A DNA stretch of 38,776 bases from Deltaproteobacteria bacterium (GCA_006226565.1 SBGO01000522.1:1-38776), one strand, 5' to 3'. Positions 18,243 to 34,579 are shown, counted from the stretch's first letter. A program made the numbers and translations. The notes: generated by a model from the sequence alone, not told the origin.

Positions 18243-18548
18243 TCAGGTCTTGATCTCGACGTCGACACCCGCCGACAGGTCGAGCTTCATGAGCGCGTCC
18301 AGGGTCGCCTGGGTCGGCTCGAGAATGTCGAGGAGGCGCTTGTGGGTCCGGATCTCGAACTGCTCGCGGCTCTTCTTGTCCACGTGCGGCCCGCGCAGAA
18401 CCGTGTAGCGGTTGATGCGCGTCGGGAGCGGAACCGGCCCGGCCGTGCGGGCGCCAGTGCGCAGGACCGTGTCGATGATCTCCGTCGCCGACTGGTCGAG
18501 CAGCTTGTGGTCGTACGCCTTGAGGCGAATCCTGATCCTCTGTGCCAT
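18243..18548 (-). CDS. rpsJ: 30S ribosomal protein S10 (NusE)
   Basis: 101 aa, starting [20 protein letters not shown]. The conserved loop and the block [20 protein letters not shown] are intact, and it ends [11 protein letters not shown]10 also acts as NusE in antitermination with NusB and couples to NusG, whose gene is at 33383-33925. It has its own promoter (18662-18691) and is followed by a 267-bp gap in place of rplC, so it may be transcribed apart from the rest of the S10 genes. Confidence 0.99.
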   Translation of the reverse strand: MAQRIRIRLKAYDHKLLDQSATEIIDTVLRTGARTAGPVPLPTRINRYTVLRGPHVDKKSREQFEIRTHKRLLDILEPTQATLDALMKLDLSAGVDVEIKT

Positions 18549-18661
18549 GGCCCGTATATCTCCGACTCGTATCCGCTGAGGGTTGCGCCCTTCAGCGCTT
18601 CACCGCCGCGTTGAACGACGATGTCAGTTACCGCCGGGGCCCCCGGGGCAACGGCCGCGTA

Positions 18662-18691
18662 CTCTTACAGGGAGCCATCGTGGCTTGTCAA
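18662..18691 (-). promoter_or_regulatory. Promoter upstream of rpsJ
   Basis: Minus-strand TTGACA (18691-18686), 18 nt, then TAAGAG (18667-18662). It predicts a leader of about 105 nt before the rpsJ ATG. The region 18549-18842 between rpsJ and the EF-G-like gene otherwise holds no gene. It contains a GC-rich self-complementary patch (GGGGCCCCCGGGGC, about 18637-18651) inside the predicted leader, which could be regulatory. Confidence 0.65.
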
Positions 18692-18842
18692 CGGAGTTTT
18701 CCCGAGTACGCAGGGTGGATTGTCCCGCCCCTCTCCGCGGCGCCCCGAGGTCGGGTTTTGCGCCGCCACAAACATCACACAACCAGCTGAATTCACGTGC
18801 GATCCGCTCGCGATGGGCGGCGCGAGGGGCCGCTGGGCGACG

Positions 18843-20891
18843 TCACGACGGTTCGACCGGCTCGTAGCCGACGGGCTCCATCGTAAAGAGGCCCCGACCG
18901 CCGCTCATCGACCTCAGATCCGTCGCAAACCCAATCATTCTCGCGAGCGGCGCCTCGGCGGACACGATCTGGCTCGCGCCCCGGCTCTCGCTACCTCTGA
19001 TCCGAGCGCCGCGCCGCGCCAGATCGCCGACGAGCCGTCCGACGACCGCCTCCGGAACCACCACGCCGAGGGACACCCACGGCTCGGCGTTCTCGAGACC
19101 GCCGGCCTCCAGCGCGGCCCGGACGGCGTCGCGTGCCGCGTCCCGGAAGACGACCGGCGCGATGTCCGATCCGGAGATCTCGATCGTGGTCACGATCAGC
19201 TCCACGCCGACGACGTCGGTCATGCTCATGCCGTCGGTCCCGATCCCGGCCTGGAGGCCGGCCTCGAGGGCCTCGCGCCAGTCCGGCCGCCGGCAGCGGG
19301 TGGCCTCGTAGCGCACCACGTCGCCGAGGCCGTGGGGGATGGGCCGCGCCGTGATCTCGATCGCGACGTGGCCGCGGCCGCCCCAGGTGTCGCTCTGCTC
19401 GGCGCGCCCGGTGCCCTCGGCGATGATGATCTGGCGGATCCGCGCGATCGGGAGCCCGGTGCGGATCTCGTGGCCGGTGTCCCGGGCGGCGCGCTCGACC
19501 GCCAGCGCAACGTGGAGCTCGCCCATCCCGGAGAGCATCGTCTGCCCCGTGCCCGGGTCGACGCTCAGGACCAGCGACGGGTCGTCCGCGGCGAGCTCGC
19601 GGAGGTAGCCGTGGATACGCTCGTGCGCCTCCGGATCGCGCGCCTCCACCGTGACCGAGATCACGGGCTGTGGCGCGTCGATGCGCTCGAAGGTCACCCC
19701 CTGCCCCGCCGCCGCCAGGGTCTCGCCAGTGAGCGGCGAGGCCGCGTCCCGGGGCCACGGGAGGCCTCCGATCATGCCGGTCTCGAGGCGCGGGACCGGA
19801 TCGGCGTCGCCCCCCATGATCCGGTCGATCTCGGTGATGCGGCAGGGCTCCCCGTCGGGGAGCCGGATCAGCGGCTGCCCCACCTCGAGCGTGCCACTGA
19901 AGACCCGCACGAAGACGAGGCGCTCGCCCCGGGGCCGGATCTCGGTCTTGAAGACGAACGCGGCCGGCACCGCTGGATCGAGCCCTTCCCCGGGCCCGAG
20001 CTCCTGCCCGGTCGCGAGCTCGTAGGTCAGCGGCGGTGGCACCTCGTCGGGTGCCGGCAGCAGATCCACGATCGCGTCGGCGACCTGCTCGACGCCGATG
20101 CCGAAGCGAACCGCGCCATAGAGCACCGGCAGGCACGCCTGGGCGGCCATGGCGCGGCGGAGCGCCCGCCGGATCGAGGCCGGCGCTGGCACGTCGCCGC
20201 TGAGGACCTCCTCGGCGAAGGCGTCGTCGAAGCTCGCGACCGCGTCGATCAGCCGCTCGAGGGCCGCGTCGCGGACCGCCCGCTCGGCGTCGCTGAGCCC
20301 CCTTCGCGTCGAGCTGGCGCGCTGCCGTCGGACCAGGCCGTCGAGCGCCCAGCTGACGACGTCGCCCTCGACCACGTCGACCAGCGCGATCTCGCCCTCG
20401 CCGCTGCAGGGCACGAAGAGCGGGATCGGCTCGATCCCGAGGCGCTCGCGGATGTCGGCGAGCACGCGCCCGTCCTCGAAGCCCGGCCGATCGAGCTTGT
20501 TGATGGTCGCGATCGCCGGGATGCGGCGCCGGAGCGCCTGGTGCCAGACCGTCTCGGTCTGCGCCTGGACGCCGTCCGGGCCGCTGATCACCAGCACGAC
20601 CCCGTCGAGCACCCGCAGGCTCCGCTCCACCTCCATGGTGAAGTCGACGTGGCCGGGGGTGTCGACGATCGTGATCTCGACGTCCCGCCAGCGGCAGCTG
20701 ATGGCCGCGCTCGCGATCGTGATGCCGCGCTCCTGCTCCTGGAGCAGCCAGTCCGTCGCCGTCGAGCCGTGCTCGACCGCGCCCGGGTACCGGATCGCGC
20801 CCGTCGCGTGGAGCAGGTTCTCGGTCAGGGTCGTCTTCCCCGCGTCGATGTGGGCGAGGATCCCGATGTTCCTGAGCGGCTGACGTGCCAT
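18843..20891 (-). CDS. Divergent EF-G-like translational GTPase
   Basis: 682 aa. The GTPase motifs are present: AHIDAGKTT (residues 13-21), switch I QEQERGITI (51-59), DTPGH (77-81) and NKLD (131-134, where NKMD is usual). The G-prime insert, domain II, domain III (MLSGMGELHVALAVERAARD) and domain V (MIGFATDLRSMSGGRGLFTM) follow in EF-G order. Domain IV is diverged: the catalytic tip region with His-Asp-Val-Asp in canonical EF-G reads TTIEISGSDIAPVVF, so the translocation-critical His is missing. It lies where fusA normally sits, after rpsG, but behind a terminator and an inverted repeat. It could be the sole EF-G or, more likely, a paralog (EF-G2-like, recycling or stress role). The fusA symbol is withheld for that reason. 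Confidence 0.88.
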   Translation of the reverse strand: MARQPLRNIGILAHIDAGKTTLTENLLHATGAIRYPGAVEHGSTATDWLLQEQERGITIASAAISCRWRDVEITIVDTPGHVDFTMEVERSLRVLDGVVLVISGPDGVQAQTETVWHQALRRRIPAIATINKLDRPGFEDGRVLADIRERLGIEPIPLFVPCSGEGEIALVDVVEGDVVSWALDGLVRRQRASSTRRGLSDAERAVRDAALERLIDAVASFDDAFAEEVLSGDVPAPASIRRALRRAMAAQACLPVLYGAVRFGIGVEQVADAIVDLLPAPDEVPPPLTYELATGQELGPGEGLDPAVPAAFVFKTEIRPRGERLVFVRVFSGTLEVGQPLIRLPDGEPCRITEIDRIMGGDADPVPRLETGMIGGLPWPRDAASPLTGETLAAAGQGVTFERIDAPQPVISVTVEARDPEAHERIHGYLRELAADDPSLVLSVDPGTGQTMLSGMGELHVALAVERAARDTGHEIRTGLPIARIRQIIIAEGTGRAEQSDTWGGRGHVAIEITARPIPHGLGDVVRYEATRCRRPDWREALEAGLQAGIGTDGMSMTDVVGVELIVTTIEISGSDIAPVVFRDAARDAVRAALEAGGLENAEPWVSLGVVVPEAVVGRLVGDLARRGARIRGSESRGASQIVSAEAPLARMIGFATDLRSMSGGRGLFTMEPVGYEPVEPS

Positions 20892-21049
20892 CGTGAAGCC
20901 GACCGTGGCGGGGCGAGGGGAGAGCCGGCGGGCGACCGCCGCGAGCGCGCCCGACCTCCCCCGAAAGAAGCTAACCGATGTTGCGGTGCCGCGCGCGCAT
21001 TATTGCAGGGGCGCGTGGCTGCCCGTTTGCGACCTGGCGAGCGATTGAG
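20892..21049 (-). other. Upstream region of the EF-G-like gene
   Basis: Part of the 317-bp gap between rpsG and the EF-G-like gene. It is very GC-rich, and no convincing -35/-10 pair, ribosome-binding site of note or coding frame is visible. The rest of the gap holds an inverted repeat (21050-21109) and the rpsG terminator (21159-21184). Confidence 0.5.
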
Positions 21050-21109
21050 CCACAGAGGACACGGAGGACACGGAGGTGGCGTTCTCCGTGTCCTCCGCGT
21101 CCTCTGTGG
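21050..21109. repeat. 26-bp near-perfect inverted repeat with internal direct repeats
   Basis: The left arm is 21050-21075 and the right arm 21084-21109, with an 8-nt loop; 25 of 26 positions pair. Each arm is built from CCACAGAGGACRCGGAGG-type units, with the 9-mer GGACACGGA repeated in tandem in the left arm. Its composition (purine-rich arm, pyrimidine-rich arm) is unlike the neighbouring coding DNA. It has no T-tract and lies downstream of the rpsG terminator, so it is more likely a dispersed REP- or MITE-like palindrome than a terminator. Confidence 0.9.
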
Positions 21110-21158
21110 TTCGAGAATCGGCCGCCGGCTCGCAGAGACGAGGCCCAGGGCCCATACG

Positions 21159-21184
21159 AAAAAGGCCGGGCACCAGGCCCGGCC
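21159..21184 (-). terminator. Rho-independent terminator of rpsL-rpsG
   Basis: On the minus strand GGCCGGGC pairs with GCCCGGCC (21184-21177 with 21171-21164) around a 5-nt loop and is followed by five T (21163-21159). It starts about 25 nt after the rpsG stop. It separates rpsL-rpsG from the EF-G-like gene. Confidence 0.9.
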
Positions 21185-21208
21185 TCATTCGTTGGGGAAG
21201 TCCCGCGA

Positions 21209-21679
21209 CTACCAGCGGTAGTGGGCGAAGGCCTTGTTGGCCTCGGCCATGCGGTGCGTGTCTTCCTTCTTCTTCACCGCGGCGCCGCGGTTGTTGGCGG
21301 CGTCGAGCAGCTCGCCGGCGAGCTGGTTGACCATGCCCTTCTCGCCGCGGGAGCGGGCGTACTGGATGATCCAGCGCATCGCCAGGGCGGTCTTGCGGTT
21401 CGGACGCACCTCGATCGGCACCTGGTAGTTGGAGCCGCCGACACGGCGCGACTTGACCTCGAGCTGCGGCTTCGCGTTGTCGAGCGCCTTCTTGAAGACG
21501 CGGACCGGATCGTCGCCCGAGCGCTCGGCCATCTTGTCGAACGCCTCGTACACGATGCTCTCGGCGACGGACTTCTTGCCGTCGAGCATCAGCACGTTGA
21601 CGAACTTGGCGACAAGCGTGTCCTTGAACTTGGGATCCGGGTTGATCCGGCGCTTCGGAATTTCGCCTTTACGGGGCAT
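21209..21679 (-). CDS. rpsG: 30S ribosomal protein S7
   Basis: 156 aa, starting [20 protein letters not shown]. The blocks [20 protein letters not shown] and [20 protein letters not shown] are conserved, as is the C-terminal FAHYRW. S7 nucleates the 30S head and contacts E-site tRNA. It lies 20 bp after rpsL and is followed by a strong terminator instead of running directly into fusA. Confidence 0.99.
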   Translation of the reverse strand: MPRKGEIPKRRINPDPKFKDTLVAKFVNVLMLDGKKSVAESIVYEAFDKMAERSGDDPVRVFKKALDNAKPQLEVKSRRVGGSNYQVPIEVRPNRKTALAMRWIIQYARSRGEKGMVNQLAGELLDAANNRGAAVKKKEDTHRMAEANKAFAHYRW

Positions 21680-21699
21680 CGCGGTCTCTCCTGATCCTG

Positions 21700-22071
21700 C
21701 TACTTGCCGCGCTTGGTGCCGTACTTGGAACGGCCGCGCTTACGGTTCGCGACACCGCTGGCGTCCAGCGTCCCGCGGATGATGTGGTAGCGAACACCCG
21801 GCAGGTCCTTCACGCGGCCACCGCGGATCAGAACCAGGGAGTGCTCCTGGAGGTTGTGGCCCTCACCGGGGATGTAGGAGGTGACCTCCATACCGTTGGT
21901 GAGGCGGACACGCGCGATCTTCCGGAGGGCCGAGTTCGGCTTCTTCGGGGTCGAGGTGTACACACGAACGCAGACGCCACGCTTCTGGGGGCAGCTCTGC
22001 AGCGCCGGCGCGGTCGTCTTCTTTCGCGCCTTCAGACGTCCATCGCGGACGAGCTGATTGATGGTCGGCAT
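21700..22071 (-). CDS. rpsL: 30S ribosomal protein S12
   Basis: 123 aa, starting [20 protein letters not shown]. The decoding-site loop has Lys43 ([11 protein letters not shown]) and Lys88, the wild-type residues linked to streptomycin sensitivity. Asp89, the known beta-methylthiolation site, is present in [13 protein letters not shown]. It has its own promoter 50-75 nt upstream and does not depend on readthrough from rpoC. Confidence 0.99.
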   Translation of the reverse strand: MPTINQLVRDGRLKARKKTTAPALQSCPQKRGVCVRVYTSTPKKPNSALRKIARVRLTNGMEVTSYIPGEGHNLQEHSLVLIRGGRVKDLPGVRYHIIRGTLDASGVANRKRGRSKYGTKRGK

Positions 22072-22119
22072 GTCGTTGTTCTCTCTAGTCGCGTAGTGTC
22101 ACCGCTGAACGGCCGGCGC

Positions 22120-22147
22120 ATTCTAGGCAGCCGAAGAGCGAAGTCAA
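22120..22147 (-). promoter_or_regulatory. Promoter of rpsL-rpsG
   Basis: Minus-strand -35 TTGACT (22147-22142), a 16-nt spacer and -10 TAGAAT (22125-22120), five of six matches in each box. The predicted start is about 40 nt before the rpsL ATG. Confidence 0.8.
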
Positions 22148-22186
22148 GGGAGATTCGGATCGGCCTCCGCGGGCGGAGAGGCCGCC

Positions 22187-22211
22187 GGGTGCGCGCCCAA
22201 CGCGCGCACCC
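22187..22211 (-). terminator. Hairpin after rpoC, possible terminator
   Basis: A perfect 10-bp stem, GGGTGCGCGC with GCGCGCACCC and a 5-nt loop, starts 12 nt after the rpoC stop. A second GC-rich stem (GGCCTC/GAGGCC type) follows near 22160-22185. Neither is followed by a T-tract, so termination may be partial or need Rho. Confidence 0.5.
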
Positions 22212-22222
22212 AGCATTTACCT

Positions 22223-26359
<4,137 letters not shown>

Positions 26360-26426
26360 TTCTTGCCTCCGATTCCGCCTGAAAAACGTGTGTGGGTGAC
26401 CGGTTGCGGGCTCTGAGGGGCTGGGC

Positions 26427-30536
<4,110 letters not shown>

Positions 30537-30640
30537 GGTTCCTCCTTGGGGGGCCCGGTCACCGCTCTGTCGTCGCTGTTGCCCCGGTGTTTAAGGCGCC
30601 CGGGAGGCCCGCGACGGTGGGCCAGCGCCAATCGCACGAA

Positions 30641-30676
30641 GAGGGCAGTGACCCCGCATGCGGGATCACTGCCCTC
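30641..30676 (-). terminator. rplL-rpoB intergenic hairpin (attenuator or processing site)
   Basis: A 17-bp stem (30641-30657 with 30660-30676), with all positions paired if one G-U wobble is allowed, has its apex around CATG. It begins 14 nt after the rplL stop. Only a weak pyrimidine run (CTCTTCGT) follows, so partial termination or RNase III-type processing is likely. The E. coli rplL-rpoB gap has the same two functions. Confidence 0.7.
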
Positions 30677-30690
30677 GAAAGCTCGCCAAC

Positions 30691-31077
30691 TTACTTGATG
30701 TCGGCCTTGCCGCCAGCGGCCTCGATCTTGGCCTTGATGCCCTCGGCCTCCTCCTTCGAGACGGCCTCCTTGAGGGTGGACGGCGCGCCGTCGACGGCCG
30801 CCTTGGCCTCCTTGAGGCCGAGGCCCGTGACCTCGCGGACGGCCTTGATCACCTGGATCTTGGCGGCGCCGGCGTCGGTCAGGACGACGTCGAACTCGGT
30901 CTTCTCCTCGGCCTCCTCAGCGGCCGCCGCCGGGGCGCCGCCGACCGCCGCGACCGCGACCGGAGCCGCCGCCGAGACGCCCCACTCCTCCTCGAGCTGC
31001 TTCACGAGGTCCGCCATCTCGATGACGGTGAGCTTGCCGAGGAATTCCTTGACCTGAGCGATGGTGAGATCAGCCAT
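30691..31077 (-). CDS. rplL: 50S ribosomal protein L7/L12
   Basis: 128 aa. The N-terminal dimerisation helices ([20 protein letters not shown]) are followed by an Ala-rich flexible hinge (about residues 35-55) and the C-terminal factor-binding domain ([20 protein letters not shown] ... [15 protein letters not shown]). Multiple dimers bind L10 and recruit EF-Tu, EF-G and IF2. It lies 77 bp after rplJ. Confidence 0.99.
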   Translation of the reverse strand: MADLTIAQVKEFLGKLTVIEMADLVKQLEEEWGVSAAAPVAVAAVGGAPAAAAEEAEEKTEFDVVLTDAGAAKIQVIKAVREVTGLGLKEAKAAVDGAPSTLKEAVSKEEAEGIKAKIEAAGGKADIK

Positions 31078-31154
31078 TTTATTGTTCTCCTGAGATTCGA
31101 TGGTGCTTGGGTTTCGCTAGAAACGGTGTGGAAACGATGTCTGGACGGGTCGCG

Positions 31155-31691
31155 TTACGCCGCGGCGTCTTCGCCGGACAGCTGACGCCGCCGGGCCTCG
31201 AGGACACCCACGAAGTTGCGCGCCGGCGCGGCCATGAGGCTGACGAAGTTGCGCGGCACACCCGCGAGGGTGCCGAGCAGCATCGCGCGCAGCTGGTCCT
31301 TCCCAGGCAGCGTGCTGAGCGCCTCGACGCCATTCTCGCCGAGCACCGAGCCGCCGGGGAGGAGCCCCGCCGTCACCTTGAACTTCGGGTGCGTCTTCTT
31401 GAACGCCATCAGCGCCTTCGCGACGCCCGCCGGATCCTCCGTCGTGAACGCCATGGCGATCGGACCCTTGAAGTGCTTGTCCAGCCCTCCGAAGTCCGAG
31501 TCCTTGGTCGCCAGCTTGGCCAGCGTGTTCTTGACGATCCGGTATCGACCAGTGACCTTCCGGAGCTCCTGGCGGAGCTCGACCATCTCGGAGACGGCGA
31601 GCCCGGAGTACTCCGTCAGGACCACCAGCTGGGCGCCGTCCAGGAGCTCTTGGATCCGTTGGATCTCTTCAGCTTTCTCCTGTCGGTTCAT
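31155..31691 (-). CDS. rplJ: 50S ribosomal protein L10
   Basis: 178 aa from ATG at 31691, with GGGAGG 5-6 nt upstream. It starts MNRQEKAEEIQRIQELLDGA and carries the 23S-binding domain (TGRYRIVKNTLAKLATKDSD) and a C-terminal helix for L12 dimers. L10-L12 represses its own mRNA leader in E. coli and Bacillus. The 407-bp region upstream is a fitting place for such a leader. Confidence 0.98.
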   Translation of the reverse strand: MNRQEKAEEIQRIQELLDGAQLVVLTEYSGLAVSEMVELRQELRKVTGRYRIVKNTLAKLATKDSDFGGLDKHFKGPIAMAFTTEDPAGVAKALMAFKKTHPKFKVTAGLLPGGSVLGENGVEALSTLPGKDQLRAMLLGTLAGVPRNFVSLMAAPARNFVGVLEARRRQLSGEDAAA

Positions 31692-32098
31692 CCTGCCTCC
31701 CTGGAGACTCGCCAGCTGGTTCGCAGCTCGCTCGCCCCCGTGCTGGGGTTGCCCTGAAGTGCCTGGTCACCGTCCGAATCGCCAACCGTTCCGCACGGGG
31801 TTGAGTCCGTGCTGAGAAACGAGAGGCTCGAGGGTCCGTCGACCGCCATCGCCTCAGCCGGCCCGCGGTTGGTCCCGTCGCGAAATCCGCAGCAGGACCT
31901 GTCACGATTCAAGGGCGACCTTGCGAGCGCCCACCGACTTCTCTGACAACGAGCGACCGGACGAACCGGGCACCATCTTTGACGCGCGTGGAAACACGCG
32001 CGCTTATCTCACGTGCCCCGCAGCTGGAGCACGGGTGGGACTGGGCGCCCACCCTGCCGAACGCCGCCGGGACCGAAGCCCCGCCGGCGATGTCTCTC
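31692..32098 (-). promoter_or_regulatory. Long rplA-rplJ intergenic region, probable L10 leader
   Basis: This 407-bp non-coding stretch has no conserved frame. Just after rplA it holds a perfect 8-bp hairpin, CGCGCGTG/CACGCGCG (31983-31990 with 31995-32002), without a T-tract on the minus strand. Closer to rplJ several short stems can form, for example around 31730-31750 and 31785-31815. A TTGTCA box near 31944-31949 could be a -35 but lacks a clear -10. L10 autoregulation through its leader is known in other bacteria. Placing it here is an inference from position and length. Confidence 0.45.
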
Positions 32099-32803
32099 TT
32101 AGAGGATCTCGCCGGAGAGCGAGCCGACGTTCACCTTGATGCCCGGGCCCATCGTCGAGCTCAGGTTGATCGCCTTGACGTAGGTGCCCTTGACCGTGGC
32201 CGGCTTCAGCTTGATCAGCCGGTCGTAGAGGGCGCGGACGTTCTCGGCGATCTTCTCGGCCGAGAAGGACACCTTGCCGACGCCGGCGTGAACGATACCG
32301 GCCTTCTCCACGCGGAAGTCGACCTTGCCGCCCTTGGCGTCCTGGACGGCCTGGGCGACGTCGAAGGTCACCGAGCCCGACTTCGGGTTCGGCATGAGAC
32401 CGCGTGGCCCGAGGATACGACCAATGCGACCCACGGTGCCCATCATGTCGGGCGTCGCGATCGCCTTGTCGAACTCCATCCAGCCGTCCTTGATGCGCTC
32501 GACCAGGTCGGCCTCGCCCACCACGTCCGCCCCGGCCTCCTCGGCCTCACGGGCCTTGTCGCCCTTGGCGAACACGGCCACGCGGACGCTCTTGCCCGTG
32601 CCGTGCGGGAGCACCACGGCGCCGCGGACCATCTGGTCGGCGTGGCGCGGGTTCACCCCGAGGCGGATCGAGCACTCGACGGTCCCGTCGAACTTGGTGT
32701 ACGCGGTCTCCTTGACCAACTTCGCGGCGGCCTCGAGGTCGTAGCGGGTCTCCCGCTCGACCTTCTCCACCATCGCGCGATGCTTCTTGCCGTGCTTGGG
32801 CAC
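32099..32803 (-). CDS. rplA: 50S ribosomal protein L1
   Basis: 234 aa from a GTG start at 32803 ([20 protein letters not shown]). The block [20 protein letters not shown] and the ending [12 protein letters not shown] are conserved. L1 forms the mobile stalk at the E site and represses the L11 operon by binding its mRNA in E. coli. It lies 70 bp after rplK. Confidence 0.98.
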   Translation of the reverse strand: MPKHGKKHRAMVEKVERETRYDLEAAAKLVKETAYTKFDGTVECSIRLGVNPRHADQMVRGAVVLPHGTGKSVRVAVFAKGDKAREAEEAGADVVGEADLVERIKDGWMEFDKAIATPDMMGTVGRIGRILGPRGLMPNPKSGSVTFDVAQAVQDAKGGKVDFRVEKAGIVHAGVGKVSFSAEKIAENVRALYDRLIKLKPATVKGTYVKAINLSSTMGPGIKVNVGSLSGEIL

Positions 32804-32873
32804 TTGCGTTCCTCCTCACTGGCAGTACGGACGACACCCCGCTGAGGGGCATCTCCTGCCAACCCGATTGGGT

Positions 32874-33299
32874 TTAGCCTTCGATCTCGATCCCCATGCT
32901 GCGCGCCGTGCCGGCGATGGTCTTCATCGCCGTCTCGATCTCGTAGGCATAGAGGTCAGGGAGCTTGGTCTCGGCGATCTCACGCAGCTGCTCGCTGGTG
33001 ATCTTGCCGACCTTCTTCTGGTTCGGGACGCCCGAGCCGCTCTTGATGCCAGCGGCCTTCTTGAGCAGGTCCGAAGCCGGCGGCGTCTTCGTCACGAAGG
33101 TGAACGACCGGTCCGCGTAGACCGTGATCACCACCGGGATGATCGAGCCGATCTGCTTCTGAGTACGCGCGTTGAACTCCTTGCAGAACTGCATGATGTT
33201 CACGCCGTGCTGACCGAGCGCCGGACCCACCGGCGGCGAGGGGTTCGCCTTGCCCGCGGGGACCTGAAGCTTGATGAAGCCGGTAATCTTCTTCGCCAT
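32874..33299 (-). CDS. rplK: 50S ribosomal protein L11
   Basis: 141 aa, starting [20 protein letters not shown]. The Pro-rich N-terminal segment [20 protein letters not shown], the thiostrepton and RelA-sensing region, is intact. The C-terminal domain binds the 23S GTPase centre. It lies 83 bp after nusG, the standard order. Confidence 0.99.
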   Translation of the reverse strand: MAKKITGFIKLQVPAGKANPSPPVGPALGQHGVNIMQFCKEFNARTQKQIGSIIPVVITVYADRSFTFVTKTPPASDLLKKAAGIKSGSGVPNQKKVGKITSEQLREIAETKLPDLYAYEIETAMKTIAGTARSMGIEIEG

Positions 33300-33382
33300 C
33301 GTCGATCTCTCCTCGGCCGTGCGGCTCCCGCAGGTGGCTTGGCGGGCTCACCGCGGTGCGTGCGCCTCACGTGCCGTGTAGG

Positions 33383-33925
33383 TCAAATCCTCTCGACCTG
33401 CATGAAGTCGAGCTCGACCGGCGTCGCCCGGCCGAAGATGCTCACCAGGACCCGGACCTTCTGCTTCTGCGGCATGACCTCTTCGACCACGCCGCTGAAG
33501 TTGAGGAAGGGGCCATCGATGACCCGAACGTTCGAGCCCTCGTCGAACGTCTGCTTGGCCTTCGGCCGCACGGTGCCCTCTTCGAGCTGAGCCGTGAGGC
33601 GCGCGACCTCTTTGCTGCTCATGGGCTTCGGGTTCTTGTCGTCCCCGATGAAGCCGATGATCTTCTGGGTGTCCTTGACGAGGTGCCAGGTCTCGTCGTC
33701 GAGGACCATCTGCACGAACATGTAGCCCGGCATGAGCTTGCGCTGCATCGTGCGCTTGGCGCCGCCGCGGAGCTCGACCACCTCTTCGGTCGGGACGAGG
33801 AGCTCGCCGAAGCGGTCCTCCATGCCGGCCGTCTTGATGTTCTCGGCCAGCAGCTTCTTGGCGCGGGCCTCGTAGCCGGACAGCGTGCCGACCGCGTACC
33901 ACTTCATCTTGCTCTCGCTGTCCAT
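33383..33925 (-). CDS. nusG: Transcription termination/antitermination factor NusG
   Basis: 180 aa from ATG at 33925; ATG at 33907 (MKWYAVGTLSGYEARAKKLL) is a plausible alternative that removes six non-conserved residues. The NGN domain binds RNA polymerase and the C-terminal KOW domain (SNVRVIDGPFLNFSGVVEEV) binds Rho or S10. Both partners of the coupled complex, S10 and RNA polymerase, are encoded in this window. It lies 54 bp after secE. Confidence 0.98.
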   Translation of the reverse strand: MDSESKMKWYAVGTLSGYEARAKKLLAENIKTAGMEDRFGELLVPTEEVVELRGGAKRTMQRKLMPGYMFVQMVLDDETWHLVKDTQKIIGFIGDDKNPKPMSSKEVARLTAQLEEGTVRPKAKQTFDEGSNVRVIDGPFLNFSGVVEEVMPQKQKVRVLVSIFGRATPVELDFMQVERI

Positions 33926-33979
33926 CGCGCTTTCGCTCCGTGTGTCGTCAAGCCGGGGCGTGGCGGCGCCCCACGCGGC

Positions 33980-34360
33980 TCAGCTGTAGATCAGCGTGGA
34001 CAGTGCGCCCCAGAGCAGGTCGAGAACGCCGAGGACCAGCGCGATGATGAGCGTCGTCACGATGACCACGATCGTCGCGAGCTTCGTCTCGTTCCACGAG
34101 GGCCACGTGACCTTGGAGAGCTCGTTTCCGACCTCCATCGCGTAGGTCGTGACCTTCTCGCTGCGCTTGAGGAGGACAGCGATCGAGACCGCGGAGACCA
34201 TCGCGATGAGGTCGGCCAGGCGGAAGTTGTGGCCGATGATGGCCATGTTCGCGCCGGTACCGAAGATCTCGATGACCGCGGTGAAGATCTCCGCCAGGAT
34301 CAGGTACGCGAGGAGCCCGATCGCGACGAAGGAGAGGTTGACGTACCGAGCGACACTCAT
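33980..34360 (-). CDS. secE: Preprotein translocase subunit SecE
   Basis: 126 aa, with three hydrophobic segments (about residues 8-28, 45-65 and 95-120). This is the long, three-helix form of E. coli and not the single-helix form of Gram-positive bacteria. The conserved amphipathic motif ELSKVTWPSWNET precedes the essential last helix. It clamps SecY (8625-9959). The gene lies between tRNA-Trp and nusG as in many Proteobacteria. Confidence 0.96.
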   Translation of the reverse strand: MSVARYVNLSFVAIGLLAYLILAEIFTAVIEIFGTGANMAIIGHNFRLADLIAMVSAVSIAVLLKRSEKVTTYAMEVGNELSKVTWPSWNETKLATIVVIVTTLIIALVLGVLDLLWGALSTLIYS

Positions 34361-34418
34361 CTCGCAGCCTGCTCAGTGAAGGGTTCGGGGCGACCCGTAT
34401 GGTCGCCCGCAGAAGATT

Positions 34419-34495
34419 TGGCAGGCCAGGAGGGATTCGAACCCCCAACCCCCGGATTTGGAGTCCGGTGCTCTACCGATTAGAGCTACTGACCC
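34419..34495 (-). tRNA. tRNA-Trp(CCA)
   Basis: 77 nt with encoded CCA (34419-34421) and discriminator G73. The anticodon stem CCGGA/TCCGG closes the loop CTCCAAA, giving anticodon CCA. The acceptor stem GGGTCAG/CTGGCCT has G1-U72 and U4-G69 wobbles. It precedes secE by 58 bp on the same transcript and follows its own promoter. Confidence 0.97.
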
Positions 34496-34549
34496 ACAAT
34501 GACTCCACGCGGTGCCGGTACACAGAGGCACCGGCGCTGAAGCCGCGAG

Positions 34550-34579
34550 ACCATAGGAGCGCTGGCGAGATCCTGTCAA
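34550..34579 (-). promoter_or_regulatory. Promoter of tRNA-Trp-secE-nusG-rplKA
   Basis: Minus-strand TTGACA (34579-34574), an 18-nt spacer, TATGGT (34555-34550). The start would lie about 45 nt before tRNA-Trp. A CGGTGCC/GGCACCG hairpin (about 34510-34535) lies in the leader. Confidence 0.75.

Noticed and set aside
18002-18268. 88-codon minus-strand frame in the rpsJ-rplD gap as a remnant of rplC
   Set aside because: It shows no L3 motif such as the N-terminal GLLGKKLGMTQ-like block and is Arg/Ser-rich, as expected of a random GC-rich frame. It also runs into the rpsJ end.
18621-21221. Plus-strand open frame of 866 codons opposite the EF-G-like gene, and a similar 736-codon frame at 7527-9737 opposite rpsK, rpsM, rpmJ and secY
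   Set aside because: Both cover well-conserved genes on the other strand and contain only biased composition.
31079-31333. 84-codon minus-strand frame overlapping rplJ
   Set aside because: It is a Ser/Arg-rich shadow frame inside rplJ in another phase with no conserved features.
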